From CAYGHG01 sp964349515 (lineage in GTDB: Bacteria; Oederibacteriota; PGYV01; CAYGHG01): 21,672 nucleotides of DNA. A program made the translations under genes and the position numbers. A model generated the notes under the pieces. The model saw only the letters and a list, made by a program, of their open reading frames with translations, was not told the DNA's origin and did no database searches. The stretch lies in the NCBI GenBank assembly GCA_964349515.1, contig CAYGHG010000037.1:1-21672 (forward strand), given 5' to 3'. Positions 1-7,708 of this stretch are shown piece by piece. Every line of letters starts with the position of its first letter. The stretch's first letter is position 1.

Positions 1-34
1 CCCCGGCCCTCTCCCCAAAAACAGGGAGAGGGAG
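1..34. repeat. Family 1 palindromic repeat, partial copy at window edge
   Basis: The first bases hold CCCTCTCCCC, a short A-rich loop, then GGGAGAGGG. This is the same palindromic core as the copies at 13884-14074 and 14892-14931. The left part of the unit is cut by the window edge. The rest of the stretch up to the RidA gene (35-182) holds two TATAAT-like boxes (112-117 and 132-137) without a convincing -35 hexamer. Confidence 0.7.
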
Positions 35-182
35 AAAAAAACCTTCCAAAGACCTTTGCATGCTGAAGAGGGATGATAAACATGCTCTATTCAACAGCTG
101 TTTATTCTTTATATAATATCCTTTTATCTGCTATAATCATTATACAGAGGAAAAAAATACCCTAAAAACAGGGGGTGCGGCA

Positions 183-563
183 ATGGCAAAGGAAATTGTA
201 GGAACAGCATCTGCTCCAAAACCGGTAGGAGCTTATTCTCAGGGGGTAAAATCAGGGGGGTTTGTTTTTGTGTCGGGCCAGATTGCAATAGACCCGGTCA
301 CGGGAATTATGCACAATGAAGGGGTGCACAAAGACACTAAAAGGATACTGGCAAACATAGCCGCAGTGCTTGAAGCCGCCGGAAGCTCGCTTGATAAAAC
401 TGTGAAGCTTACGGTTTTTTTGAAACAGATAGACGATATAAAATTTGTAAATGAAGTGCTGGAGGAAGTGTTCGGGGAGAGCCTGCCCGCCCGCTCCACG
501 ATAGAGGCGGCGAGGCTGCCGAAAGACGCAAAGGTGGAGATAGAGGCGATAGCAGAGGTGTAA
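183..563 (+). CDS. ridA: RidA family reactive enamine/imine deaminase
   Basis: The 126-residue product has the full length of the RidA/YjgF/UK114 family. These small cytosolic trimers hydrolyse reactive 2-aminoacrylate and related enamines/imines released by PLP enzymes. The N-terminal GAYSQ (16-20), the SGQIAIDP strand, and the C-terminal PARSTIE block with Arg104 and Glu119 match the residues that bind the substrate carboxylate and the catalytic water in characterised members. A G-rich stretch at 171-177 can serve as the ribosome binding site for the ATG at 183. It appears to be a single gene. The next gene starts 86 bases downstream, and only a weak A/T hairpin (about 586-603) lies between them. 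The family assignment is secure; the physiological substrate is not visible. Confidence 0.93.
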   Translation: MAKEIVGTASAPKPVGAYSQGVKSGGFVFVSGQIAIDPVTGIMHNEGVHKDTKRILANIAAVLEAAGSSLDKTVKLTVFLKQIDDIKFVNEVLEEVFGESLPARSTIEAARLPKDAKVEIEAIAEV

Positions 564-649
564 AAAGTTTTGATGTGCCGGCTAAAAAAAACTAAGTTTT
601 TTCCTCAAATATCCGATATATGTAAAAAAGAAAAGGTGACGCGTTAATA

Positions 650-3600
650 ATGAAAAAAGCTGTTTTCCTGTCCGTTTTTTGCCTTGCCTGCACCCCGCTG
701 TTTGCCGTTTACGGCGAGACTTCGCTGCTTGCGGGCGTGGGAAACTTTTACGGTGACGGTACCCATTACTCTCAGGCTGTATATAACACCCCGGGGGATA
801 TTGAGGTCGGTGCTGACGGCACAATATACATAGCAGACACGCTCAACCACATCATCAGGAAAATTGACACTGCAACCGGGATTATTTCAACGCTTGCGGG
901 AAGCGGCTCGGCCGGTTATGCCGAAGGCGCGGGTTCTGCAGCTTCGTTTAACACACCTTCAAACATATGCCTCAATCAGGCCCAGGGCGTCCTCTACGTT
1001 TCTGATACGGGAAATTACAGGGTGAGAAGCATTGACATATCCACCGGCCAGACTTCGCTTATCGCGGGGACGGGGGCCGCGGGGCTTGTTGACGGAAGCT
1101 TTGGAGTTGCGCGCTTTGCCGTGCCCAAGGCACTGGCTTACGATACGGCTTCAAACTGTATTTATGTCGCGGAATCAACGCTAAACAGGATAAGAAAAAT
1201 TGATTTTGACCTCAATACGGTAACTACAGTGGCGGGAAATGCCATATCAGGGTATCTGGAAGGCACCGGAACCACTATGAGGTTTAACGTGATAGGCGGG
1301 CTGGTTATGGACAGCGCTTCCGGCATGCTGTATGTTTCTGATTTCGGCAACAACCGCGTGCGCGTTATTGACACCTCAACATACACTTCGTCGCTTGTAG
1401 CCGGAAGCGGAACTCTGGGTTATACGGAGGGAGAGGGCGCGGCCGCTTCTTTCAGGAGGCCGCTCGGGCTCAAACTCTCCGCATCAGGCAGGATAATATT
1501 CGCGGCTGATTCGGTCAATCACATGATAAGGATCATAGACCTGGACGCAAACTCGCTTACGTCGCGTGTTGCCGGCAGCGGCACGCAGGGTGATACAGAG
1601 GGCGCATCGTTTACTGCAAGGTTCAGCACGCCCAACGCCGCGGCAATAGATTTTTCCGCGAATGTCATGTACGTGGCGGACACAGCCAACAGCAAGATTA
1701 AAAAAGTGGATTTTAATAATTCAAACGCGGTTTCGTTTTATTCCGGAATGGGCTCTTACGGAGGGGACGGAAACACGATACCTGCCGCTACATTTAACAC
1801 GCCTGTTGACGTGTGTGTGAATACGTTAAACGGCAGGGTTTACATCCTTGATTCGCAGAACCATGTTTTGAGAATGATAGACGAATCGGGCATTGTCTCG
1901 ACAATAGCAGGGGCAGGCACCGCGGGGTACTCTGACGGATTCGGCACGGCGGCTTTATTTAACGGGGCGAGGGGAATATGCATAGACCCGTACGCGGAAA
2001 AATTATACATAAGCGACACGGGCAATAACAGGATAAGGGCTGTTGACCTTTTAACCTATGAGGTGACCACATTGGCCGGCGACGGCACGCAGGGATATGC
2101 CGAGGGCATAGGCACGGCCGCGAGATTTTTTAACCCCGAAGGGCTTGATATAGATACAAGTTCAAAAATGCTTTTTATTGCGGACACAAGAAACCAGCGC
2201 ATACGCAGAATCAACCTCAATACAATGCAGTCGTATCTTATCGCGGGCAGCGGGACGGCAGGCTACGCAGAGGGCACCGGGCCCGCGGCGTTTTTTAACT
2301 GGCCCGAGGGAGTGGCGCATGACCAGTATGACGGGCTGTTTGTGGCAGATACAAATAACAACGTAATCAGGAGGATAAACCTCGCGACAGGCACGACCAT
2401 ACACATAGCGGGTTACGGAGCCGCGGGTTTTGAAAACGGGTTTCCTATTGACACCTCTTTTAACAGGCCGCGCAGGCTTGCGTATGACCCTGTGGTTTTC
2501 AGGCTTTATGTAACTGACGGGCTGAATTACGCGGTGAGGGGCGTGCCGCTATATACCGGCGCCGAGACAGACACCACCGCGGGGAACGGCACGAGCGGTT
2601 ACGCCGAGGGGATAGGAACCGCGGCAAGATTCGGCTCGGTCAAGGGCATGGCAATGGACAAGGAAAAGCAGGTGCTCTACCTCGCTGACGGCGCCAACAA
2701 CAGAATACGCAAGGTGGATGTTTTCTTTCCGACTCCGACGGCTTCCGTTACGCCGACTATAACGGAAACCAGAACCCCGACTGAGACACCGACTGTTGAA
2801 GGGACCGTTACAGACACGCCCACACAGACCATGACGCATACGGCAACCCCCACTTTTACCGATACGCCCTATTTTTCCCCTACGCATACAGCCACTGAAA
2901 CGCAGAGCGCAACTCTGACTGTAACTTACAGCGAAACCGCCACCGCGACAGATACCGCCACTGTAACACAGACACCTACAATTACTGAAACGCATACAGC
3001 AACCGAAACCCCTGAGGATACAGCAACCTCTACTGCTACGTTTACAGCCACACAGAGCGCGACTTTTTCTCATACGGCAAGCCTGACGCCGACAACGGAT
3101 TTGACAGCAGAGGCAACGTTTACCGAAACGCCGGGCCTGACAGCTTCGCCGTCGTTTACCGCAACCGCAACCCTGACGCAGACAGCCGGCGCATCAGGGA
3201 CGCAGACTCCTTCACAGACCGCCTCTGTGACGCAGACTGTGACGGAAACGCCGGCGGGTTCGGCAACCGCTTCCGTTACCGCTTCGGCTGAGCCCTCTTT
3301 TTCCGCGACGCAAACCGTTACTGTGACTGAGTCTGTGACATATCCCGCTACACCGGTTTTTACCGCAACACTTTCACCGACCCCGACGCAGACGCCGGTT
3401 GACTACTACGGCGAGATTTTCATTATTGAGGATGATTTTGTCCATCCAAACCCTAACTTCGGGACATTTACAATTGTTTTTGAGCCCGGCATTTCTTACG
3501 CAGAGGGCGAGATAAAAATATTCACATCTGGGTTTAGGCTGGTTCACGCCAGAAAACTGGGGCCGGGTTCTGCGGGTGTTAATAAAGAAACATTCGGATT

Positions 3601-3703
3601 AACAGGCCGGCTTGCAAACGGAGTCTATTTTTACACCATTGTTTTAAAAGACGGCTCAGGCAGGGCCGCGAGGCAGGCGGGGGAGATAGTTGTAATCCGT
3701 TAG
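650..3703 (+). CDS. Secreted NHL-repeat double beta-propeller protein with Thr-rich linker and C-terminal sorting-like domain
   Basis: This 1017-residue protein starts with a Sec signal peptide (MKK, hydrophobic core, likely cleavage near residues 19-22). Twelve NHL signatures of the form hYhADtxNxxIRxhD follow between about residues 58 and 691, each preceded by an AGxGxxGYxEGxGxAAxF segment. Twelve blades would make two six-bladed propellers. Residues about 695-917 are a low-complexity Thr/Pro/Ser/Glu linker (TPTxTETxTPT style). The last 100 residues are a compact beta domain with NPNFGTF, IKIF and NGVYFYTI motifs, like the C-terminal sorting/FlgD-Ig-type domains of many secreted proteins in candidate phyla. 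It is probably exported and surface-held or released. NHL propellers usually bind proteins or glycans, so the ligand is unknown. The start is set by the signal peptide and an AAAAGGTGA at 631-639. Its stop is one base from the convergent fmt stop. Confidence 0.85.
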   Translation: MKKAVFLSVFCLACTPLFAVYGETSLLAGVGNFYGDGTHYSQAVYNTPGDIEVGADGTIYIADTLNHIIRKIDTATGIISTLAGSGSAGYAEGAGSAASFNTPSNICLNQAQGVLYVSDTGNYRVRSIDISTGQTSLIAGTGAAGLVDGSFGVARFAVPKALAYDTASNCIYVAESTLNRIRKIDFDLNTVTTVAGNAISGYLEGTGTTMRFNVIGGLVMDSASGMLYVSDFGNNRVRVIDTSTYTSSLVAGSGTLGYTEGEGAAASFRRPLGLKLSASGRIIFAADSVNHMIRIIDLDANSLTSRVAGSGTQGDTEGASFTARFSTPNAAAIDFSANVMYVADTANSKIKKVDFNNSNAVSFYSGMGSYGGDGNTIPAATFNTPVDVCVNTLNGRVYILDSQNHVLRMIDESGIVSTIAGAGTAGYSDGFGTAALFNGARGICIDPYAEKLYISDTGNNRIRAVDLLTYEVTTLAGDGTQGYAEGIGTAARFFNPEGLDIDTSSKMLFIADTRNQRIRRINLNTMQSYLIAGSGTAGYAEGTGPAAFFNWPEGVAHDQYDGLFVADTNNNVIRRINLATGTTIHIAGYGAAGFENGFPIDTSFNRPRRLAYDPVVFRLYVTDGLNYAVRGVPLYTGAETDTTAGNGTSGYAEGIGTAARFGSVKGMAMDKEKQVLYLADGANNRIRKVDVFFPTPTASVTPTITETRTPTETPTVEGTVTDTPTQTMTHTATPTFTDTPYFSPTHTATETQSATLTVTYSETATATDTATVTQTPTITETHTATETPEDTATSTATFTATQSATFSHTASLTPTTDLTAEATFTETPGLTASPSFTATATLTQTAGASGTQTPSQTASVTQTVTETPAGSATASVTASAEPSFSATQTVTVTESVTYPATPVFTATLSPTPTQTPVDYYGEIFIIEDDFVHPNPNFGTFTIVFEPGISYAEGEIKIFTSGFRLVHARKLGPGSAGVNKETFGLTGRLANGVYFYTIVLKDGSGRAARQAGEIVVIR

Positions 3704-3704
3704 A

Positions 3705-4643
3705 CTATTCTTTTTTAAGGGTTTTTCCCTGCAAATCTTTTCTTCCTATAAAAAAATTCCAGGCAGGCATTCTTTTCCCGCCTTCGGGCGCGGCTTCTTT
3801 TACAAGAAGCGACGAGCCCCTGCACTCAACTGTAAAGCCGGTATTTTTTACGCAGCCTGTAACTGTCCCGGGCGCGGCGCCTGTTGAAGTTTCAAGCGGT
3901 TCTGAAGAAAAAATTTTAACCTTTTGCCCGTCAAGATATGTATATGCACAGGGCCAGGGCAGCAGCCCGCGGATGAGGTTAAAGACACAGCGTGAGGGCG
4001 CGTCAAAATCAATCAATCCGTCCTCTTTTTTCAGAAGCCCGGCATAAGTCGCGAGAGTTTCGTCCTGCCTGGCTTTTACAGCCTTGCCGGATTTAATCAG
4101 GTCAAGCACCTGCGGCAGGGTCTGTGCGGCGAGCGCGGACAGGGAGGAGAAAAGTGTTTCCGAAGTATCTGAATCTGTTATGGGAATTTCTGAAGAAAAT
4201 ATTACATCACCCGCGTCGAGCCTTGCCTCCATCATCTGATAACTTATGCCCGTAACAGGGTCTCCGCTGATTATTGCGCGGTTTATCGGCGAGGCGCCGC
4301 GGTATTTGGGGAGCAAGGAGGCGTGTATGTTGATGCTGTGGTGTTTTGGAAAGTAAAGCAGCTCGTCAGGCATAATCTGCCCAAAGGCCGCCACTATGTT
4401 GATATCAGGTTTGAATGTTTTGTATTGTTCGAGAAAATCAGCCGAACGGACTTTTTCCGGCTGAAGCACCGGTATGCCCAGCCTTAAGGCCTCTGCTTTT
4501 ACCGGAACGGGAAGGAGTTCCTGTTTTCTTCCGACAGGCCTGTCAGGCCGGCTGACCGCAAGCACCACATCACAGCCTGAAGCGGCGGCTGATTTTAATA
4601 TGGGTACGGAAAAAGAGGGGGTTCCGAAAAAGGCGATTCTCAT
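3705..4643 (-). CDS. fmt: Methionyl-tRNA formyltransferase
   Basis: This enzyme formylates Met-tRNAfMet using 10-formyl-tetrahydrofolate so that translation can start with fMet. The 312-residue length is normal for the family. The N-terminal MRIAFFGTPSF is the Rossmann-like formyltransferase start. The catalytic block NIHASLLPKYRGASPIN places Asn105 and His107, and LDAGD places Asp143, at the positions of the known N/H/D triad. A C-terminal OB-fold-like tRNA-binding domain (LLPWPCAYTYL onward, from about residue 225) completes it. The ATG overlaps the stop of the upstream def gene by 4 bases, so the pair is translationally coupled. The def-fmt order is the classic bacterial arrangement. Confidence 0.97.
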   Translation of the reverse strand: MRIAFFGTPSFSVPILKSAAASGCDVVLAVSRPDRPVGRKQELLPVPVKAEALRLGIPVLQPEKVRSADFLEQYKTFKPDINIVAAFGQIMPDELLYFPKHHSINIHASLLPKYRGASPINRAIISGDPVTGISYQMMEARLDAGDVIFSSEIPITDSDTSETLFSSLSALAAQTLPQVLDLIKSGKAVKARQDETLATYAGLLKKEDGLIDFDAPSRCVFNLIRGLLPWPCAYTYLDGQKVKIFSSEPLETSTGAAPGTVTGCVKNTGFTVECRGSSLLVKEAAPEGGKRMPAWNFFIGRKDLQGKTLKKE

Positions 4644-5158
4644 TTGGGCTTCTTATATGTTTTTTTAAGGCTGCGCAGTTCTTTGTTATGGAGCATTTTT
4701 CTGACCGGCGTCATACGGTCTATGAATACCACTCCGTTTATGTGGTCAAGCTCGTGCTGTATGGCAATAGCCGCAAGGCCTTCCGCCTCAATTACCAGCT
4801 CCCTGCCGTTTTCGTCAAAGGCGTGGGCTTTAACGGCAGAGGGCCTGTCTATTTTTTCCGTGATTCCGGGGAAGCTGAGGCAGCCCTCCTCAAAAGTGGT
4901 TTTGTCTTTGGAAACACCTATTATCTGCGGGTTTATGAGCTTTAAAGGCTGAGGGTGTTCTTGTGAGCCTGTGTCTATTACCACAACCCTTTTTAATACG
5001 CCTACCTGGTTGGCTGCAAGCCCCACACCGTTATTGGCGTACATAGTTTCAAGCATATCTGCGGCAAGGCGCTTTAAGCCTTCGTCAAAAACATCCACGG
5101 GAAGAGCTTTTTTTCTGAGCACCGGGTCGCCGTATTTTACTATTTCAAGCAATGCCAT
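4640..5158 (-). CDS. def: Peptide deformylase
   Basis: This metalloenzyme removes the N-formyl group from nascent proteins. All three family motifs are present: GVGLAANQ (45-51), EGCLSFPG (91-98) with metal ligand Cys93, and QHELDH (134-139), where His135 and His139 are ligands and Glu136 is the catalytic base. At 172 residues it is a normal bacterial enzyme. The start is backed by an AAAGGA-type ribosome binding site in the 15 bases upstream and by a good promoter at 5190-5217. The Lys-rich C-terminal tail runs into the fmt start with a 4-base overlap. Confidence 0.97.
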   Translation of the reverse strand: MALLEIVKYGDPVLRKKALPVDVFDEGLKRLAADMLETMYANNGVGLAANQVGVLKRVVVIDTGSQEHPQPLKLINPQIIGVSKDKTTFEEGCLSFPGITEKIDRPSAVKAHAFDENGRELVIEAEGLAAIAIQHELDHINGVVFIDRMTPVRKMLHNKELRSLKKTYKKPK

Positions 5159-5189
5159 TGTTTTGTCCTTTCATGCTGTTATCATTACA

Positions 5190-5217
5190 ATTATAAGCCT
5201 AAAAGGCGGTTTGTAAA
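5190..5217 (-). promoter_or_regulatory. Sigma70-type promoter of def-fmt
   Basis: Read on the minus strand, TTTACA (5217-5212) and TATAAT (5195-5190) are separated by 16 bases, which predicts a short leader before the def ATG at 5158. The -35 box lies only 14 bases from the -35 box of the divergent arsR promoter. The spacer contains a small GCCT-AAA-AGGC inverted repeat (5198-5208). Confidence 0.65.
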
Positions 5218-5231
5218 CAGGAAAAAGAGGG

Positions 5232-5260
5232 TTGACAGGCGGGGCATATATGCCGATAAT
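5232..5260 (+). promoter_or_regulatory. Sigma70-type promoter of the arsR-thioredoxin operon
   Basis: TTGACA (5232-5237), a 17-base spacer and GATAAT (5255-5260) form a near-consensus promoter 30 bases before the arsR start codon. The spacer contains the palindrome annotated at 5243-5254. Confidence 0.7.
5243..5254. promoter_or_regulatory. Perfect 12-bp palindrome, candidate operator for the ArsR-type regulator
   Basis: GGCATATATGCC is a perfect palindrome exactly between the -35 and -10 boxes of the arsR promoter. A dimeric winged-helix repressor bound here would block RNA polymerase, so autoregulation is likely. The palindrome is seen directly; the bound protein is inferred. Confidence 0.6.
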
Positions 5261-5289
5261 GGAATATGAGAATATAAAAGGAGGCGCGC

Positions 5290-5616
5290 ATGCAGCCTTA
5301 TGAAATACAGGCCGATTTTTTTAAGTCAATTTCCTCGCCCGTGAGGATAAAGATTCTGAAATTACTTATATCAAGGAATTCCTGTGTGACGGACATAGCA
5401 GGTGTTTTAAAGGAACCACAGCCGCAGGTTTCAAAGGCTTTAATAGCCCTTAAAAAAGCGGGGATAGTTGAATCCAGCAGGACGGGAAAAAAAAGCTGCT
5501 ATTCAATAAAACGGCAGGAGATAGCGCAGATACTCGCGTTGTCGGAGAAGATAATAACAACTGAAAGCGAAAAGGTGATGCTTGCTTTCAATAAAAGAAA
5601 AGCAAAGGCGGTGTAA
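5290..5616 (+). CDS. ArsR/SmtB-family winged-helix transcriptional regulator
   Basis: The 108-residue protein has the ArsR layout: an N-terminal helix with FFKSISSPVRIKILKLL, a recognition helix QVSKALIALKKAGIVE, and a wing around GKKSCYSI. The usual ELCVCDL metal site is represented by NSCVTDI. One Cys is kept (Cys32) and the second is Thr; the only other Cys is Cys70 in the wing. This argues against a classic As/Cd/Zn alpha3 site and fits a thiol or other redox signal, given that the two following genes encode thioredoxin-system proteins. AAAGGAGG (5277-5284), five bases before the ATG, is a strong ribosome binding site. The stop is 2 bases from the next start, so the genes are cotranscribed. 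Confidence 0.85.
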   Translation: MQPYEIQADFFKSISSPVRIKILKLLISRNSCVTDIAGVLKEPQPQVSKALIALKKAGIVESSRTGKKSCYSIKRQEIAQILALSEKIITTESEKVMLAFNKRKAKAV

Positions 5617-5618
5617 TT

Positions 5619-6686
5619 GTGGAAAAACTCATAGACGCAAACACGGAAAAACAGCTCAGAGAAAAGTTTGGATCAGAGATGGGGGGGGAAGTTGAAGTAA
5701 AGCTTTACATAAACCCGATATTAACTGTTTCTCAGCCGGACCCGGGCAAAATCAGCGGGTTTGCGCGCGGCCTTTGCAGGGAGCTTGCGGAAATTGAGCC
5801 TAAGATTAAATTCAGTGAAGTAAACATGAATGACGCGGGAGCCGCGGCCCTTAAAATAACCACTTCGCCTTCCATATCAATCGGCCATAAGCAGGGGTAC
5901 ACCATAGTCTATAACGGCGCGCCGCTGGGCTACGAGGCGACCGGTTTTATTGAAACCATAATTGCCGCCTCATCAGGGAAACACGGGTTTGGCGGAGCGG
6001 AGATGAAGCTGCTCGGTGAAATTTCAGGGCCTGTTGACATAAAGGTATTTGTAACGCCTGAATGCCCCTACTGCCCCAAGTCGGCGGTGCTGGCGAACAG
6101 GATAGCGGTTGCGCTGAAGGGAAAGGCCCGCGCCGAGTGCGTGGAGGCTGCGGAAAATGCCGCGCTTGCAGAAAAATTCGGGCTTGCTTCGGTGCCCATG
6201 CAGATTATTAACGACAATTTGGAGTCTGCGACCGTAGGGGCGCAGCAGGACAGGCCCTTTATACTTCATCTTTTAAAATACGGCGCGCCTGCGGCGTATG
6301 AAAGAATTATCAAAGAGGAAGAGAGAGCAAAAGCGGAAAAGGAAAAACTCCCCGATTTACCGGCTGCTCCGGTCTATATAAGCGATAATAATTTTGAGGC
6401 GGCGCTTAAAAAATATGAAAATATCGCCATAGACTGCTGGGCGGAGTGGTGCAATCCGTGCAGGATGCTCTCGCCTGTCATAGACTCGCTCGCGCGGGAG
6501 CAGGCGGGGAAAATAGTTTTCGGCAAATTGAATGTTGATGAAAACCAAAAAACAGCTTCAGCGCAGGGCATAATGTCAATACCTGCGGTGCTTGTGTTTA
6601 AGGGCGGGGTCAAGCGCGGGGAAATAACAGGTGCGCGCCCAAAAGAAGAAGTGCTGGGCGAAGTCAGCCGGCTGCTCGGATTGTAA
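5619..6686 (+). CDS. Triple thioredoxin-fold protein (glutaredoxin-like protein disulfide oxidoreductase fused to thioredoxin)
   Basis: The 355-residue protein contains three consecutive thioredoxin-like folds. Residues about 1-120 form a degenerate fold with no CxxC. Residues about 138-225 form a fold with active site Cys149-Pro-Tyr-Cys152 and cis-Pro193. The first two together look like the two-unit PDO/NrdH-glutaredoxin-like architecture. After a charged linker (about 230-248), residues 250-355 are a thioredoxin with WCNPC (Cys278, Cys281) and cis-Pro322. It likely acts as a cytosolic disulfide reductase hub fed by the downstream thioredoxin reductase. It starts at a GTG 2 bases after the arsR stop, with an AAAGGCGG-type ribosome binding site inside the end of arsR. 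The fusion of PDO-like and thioredoxin parts is unusual. Confidence 0.85.
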   Translation: MEKLIDANTEKQLREKFGSEMGGEVEVKLYINPILTVSQPDPGKISGFARGLCRELAEIEPKIKFSEVNMNDAGAAALKITTSPSISIGHKQGYTIVYNGAPLGYEATGFIETIIAASSGKHGFGGAEMKLLGEISGPVDIKVFVTPECPYCPKSAVLANRIAVALKGKARAECVEAAENAALAEKFGLASVPMQIINDNLESATVGAQQDRPFILHLLKYGAPAAYERIIKEEERAKAEKEKLPDLPAAPVYISDNNFEAALKKYENIAIDCWAEWCNPCRMLSPVIDSLAREQAGKIVFGKLNVDENQKTASAQGIMSIPAVLVFKGGVKRGEITGARPKEEVLGEVSRLLGL

Positions 6687-6727
6687 TATCAAAAAAAATA
6701 CAAAATCATAAGAATAATGGAGGAATT

Positions 6728-7708
6728 ATGGACAACCCTTTCACAATAAACATAAACCCGGGAGCGCCGAAAGAAGAGCCCGGGGTATATGACCTGATAG
6801 TAATTGGCGGGGGGCCGGCCGGGCTTACAGCCGCGCTTTATGCCTCGCGCGCGGGGCTTTCAACGCTTCTTCTTGAAAAACTGGCTGTGGGAGGGCAGAT
6901 TTTTCTTACCTATGAAGTTGAAAACTATCCCGGCATAGAAAAAATAACGGGCCCTGAACTTGTCAAATCAATGGAAAATCAGGCGCTTGCTTTCGGGACT
7001 GTCATAAAAAGCGAGGAAGTGCTCTCTGTCGGAAACAAAGAGGGCGGGGTCAGGGAAATTAAAACAGCTTCCGGCGCGGTCTTCAGGTCTTACGCGGTAA
7101 TACTGGCCCCCGGCGCGAGCTACCGTGACCTTGGCGTGGCGGGCGAGGCGAAACTGAAAGGCAGGGGAGTGTCAAACTGCGCGACCTGCGACGGCGCGTT
7201 CTACCGGAATGTGGAAGTGGCGGTGGTGGGCGGAGGGGATACTGCAATTGAGGAGGGGATATTTCTTACAAAATTTGCTTCAAAGGTTCACGTCATACAC
7301 CGCAGGGACAAACTGCGCGCGATAAAAACCATACAGGACAGGGCGTTCGCAAACCCCAAAATGAATTTTATTTATGACTCGGTGGTGGAAGAGGTTCAGG
7401 GCGAAAAGGGCGTCGAGTCGTTGAAGATTAAAAATGTCAAAACAGGCGCGGTTTCACAGCTTCCTGTAAAGGGAGTGTTTGTTTTCATAGGGCTTGTGCC
7501 GCACACCGCTTTTCTTAAAGGAACGGTGGAAATGGACGGTGAGGGTTATTTAAAAGCGGATGCACAGATGAAAACAGGCGCAGAGGGCATATTTGCCGCC
7601 GGTGACTGTATTCAAAAAACCCTCAGGCAGGTTGTCACCGCGGCGGGGGACGGGGCAGTTGCGGCTGATTCTGCAAGGCATTATGTTGAAAAAGTAAAAG
7701 GGGATTAA
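6728..7708 (+). CDS. trxB: Thioredoxin reductase (NADPH, FAD)
   Basis: This flavoenzyme moves electrons from NADPH to thioredoxin-type proteins. Visible motifs are GGGPAG (27-32) for FAD, the redox pair Cys151-Ala-Thr-Cys154 in CATCDGAFY, GGGDTA (168-173) and HRRDKLRA (191-198) for NADPH, and GIFAAGDC near the end for FAD. At 326 residues it has normal length. About 20 residues before the first strand form a Pro-rich extension. GGAGG at 6719-6723 supports the ATG. The gene lies 41 bases behind the triple thioredoxin-fold gene, its probable substrate, and overlaps the convergent YfhO-like gene by 4 bases. Confidence 0.96.
   Translation: MDNPFTININPGAPKEEPGVYDLIVIGGGPAGLTAALYASRAGLSTLLLEKLAVGGQIFLTYEVENYPGIEKITGPELVKSMENQALAFGTVIKSEEVLSVGNKEGGVREIKTASGAVFRSYAVILAPGASYRDLGVAGEAKLKGRGVSNCATCDGAFYRNVEVAVVGGGDTAIEEGIFLTKFASKVHVIHRRDKLRAIKTIQDRAFANPKMNFIYDSVVEEVQGEKGVESLKIKNVKTGAVSQLPVKGVFVFIGLVPHTAFLKGTVEMDGEGYLKADAQMKTGAEGIFAAGDCIQKTLRQVVTAAGDGAVAADSARHYVEKVKGD

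Noticed and set aside
2549..3073. 174-residue minus-strand frame rich in Cys, Gly and Arg
   Set aside because: It is antisense to the Thr-rich linker of the NHL protein; its composition is a by-product of the ACx-rich codons on the coding strand.
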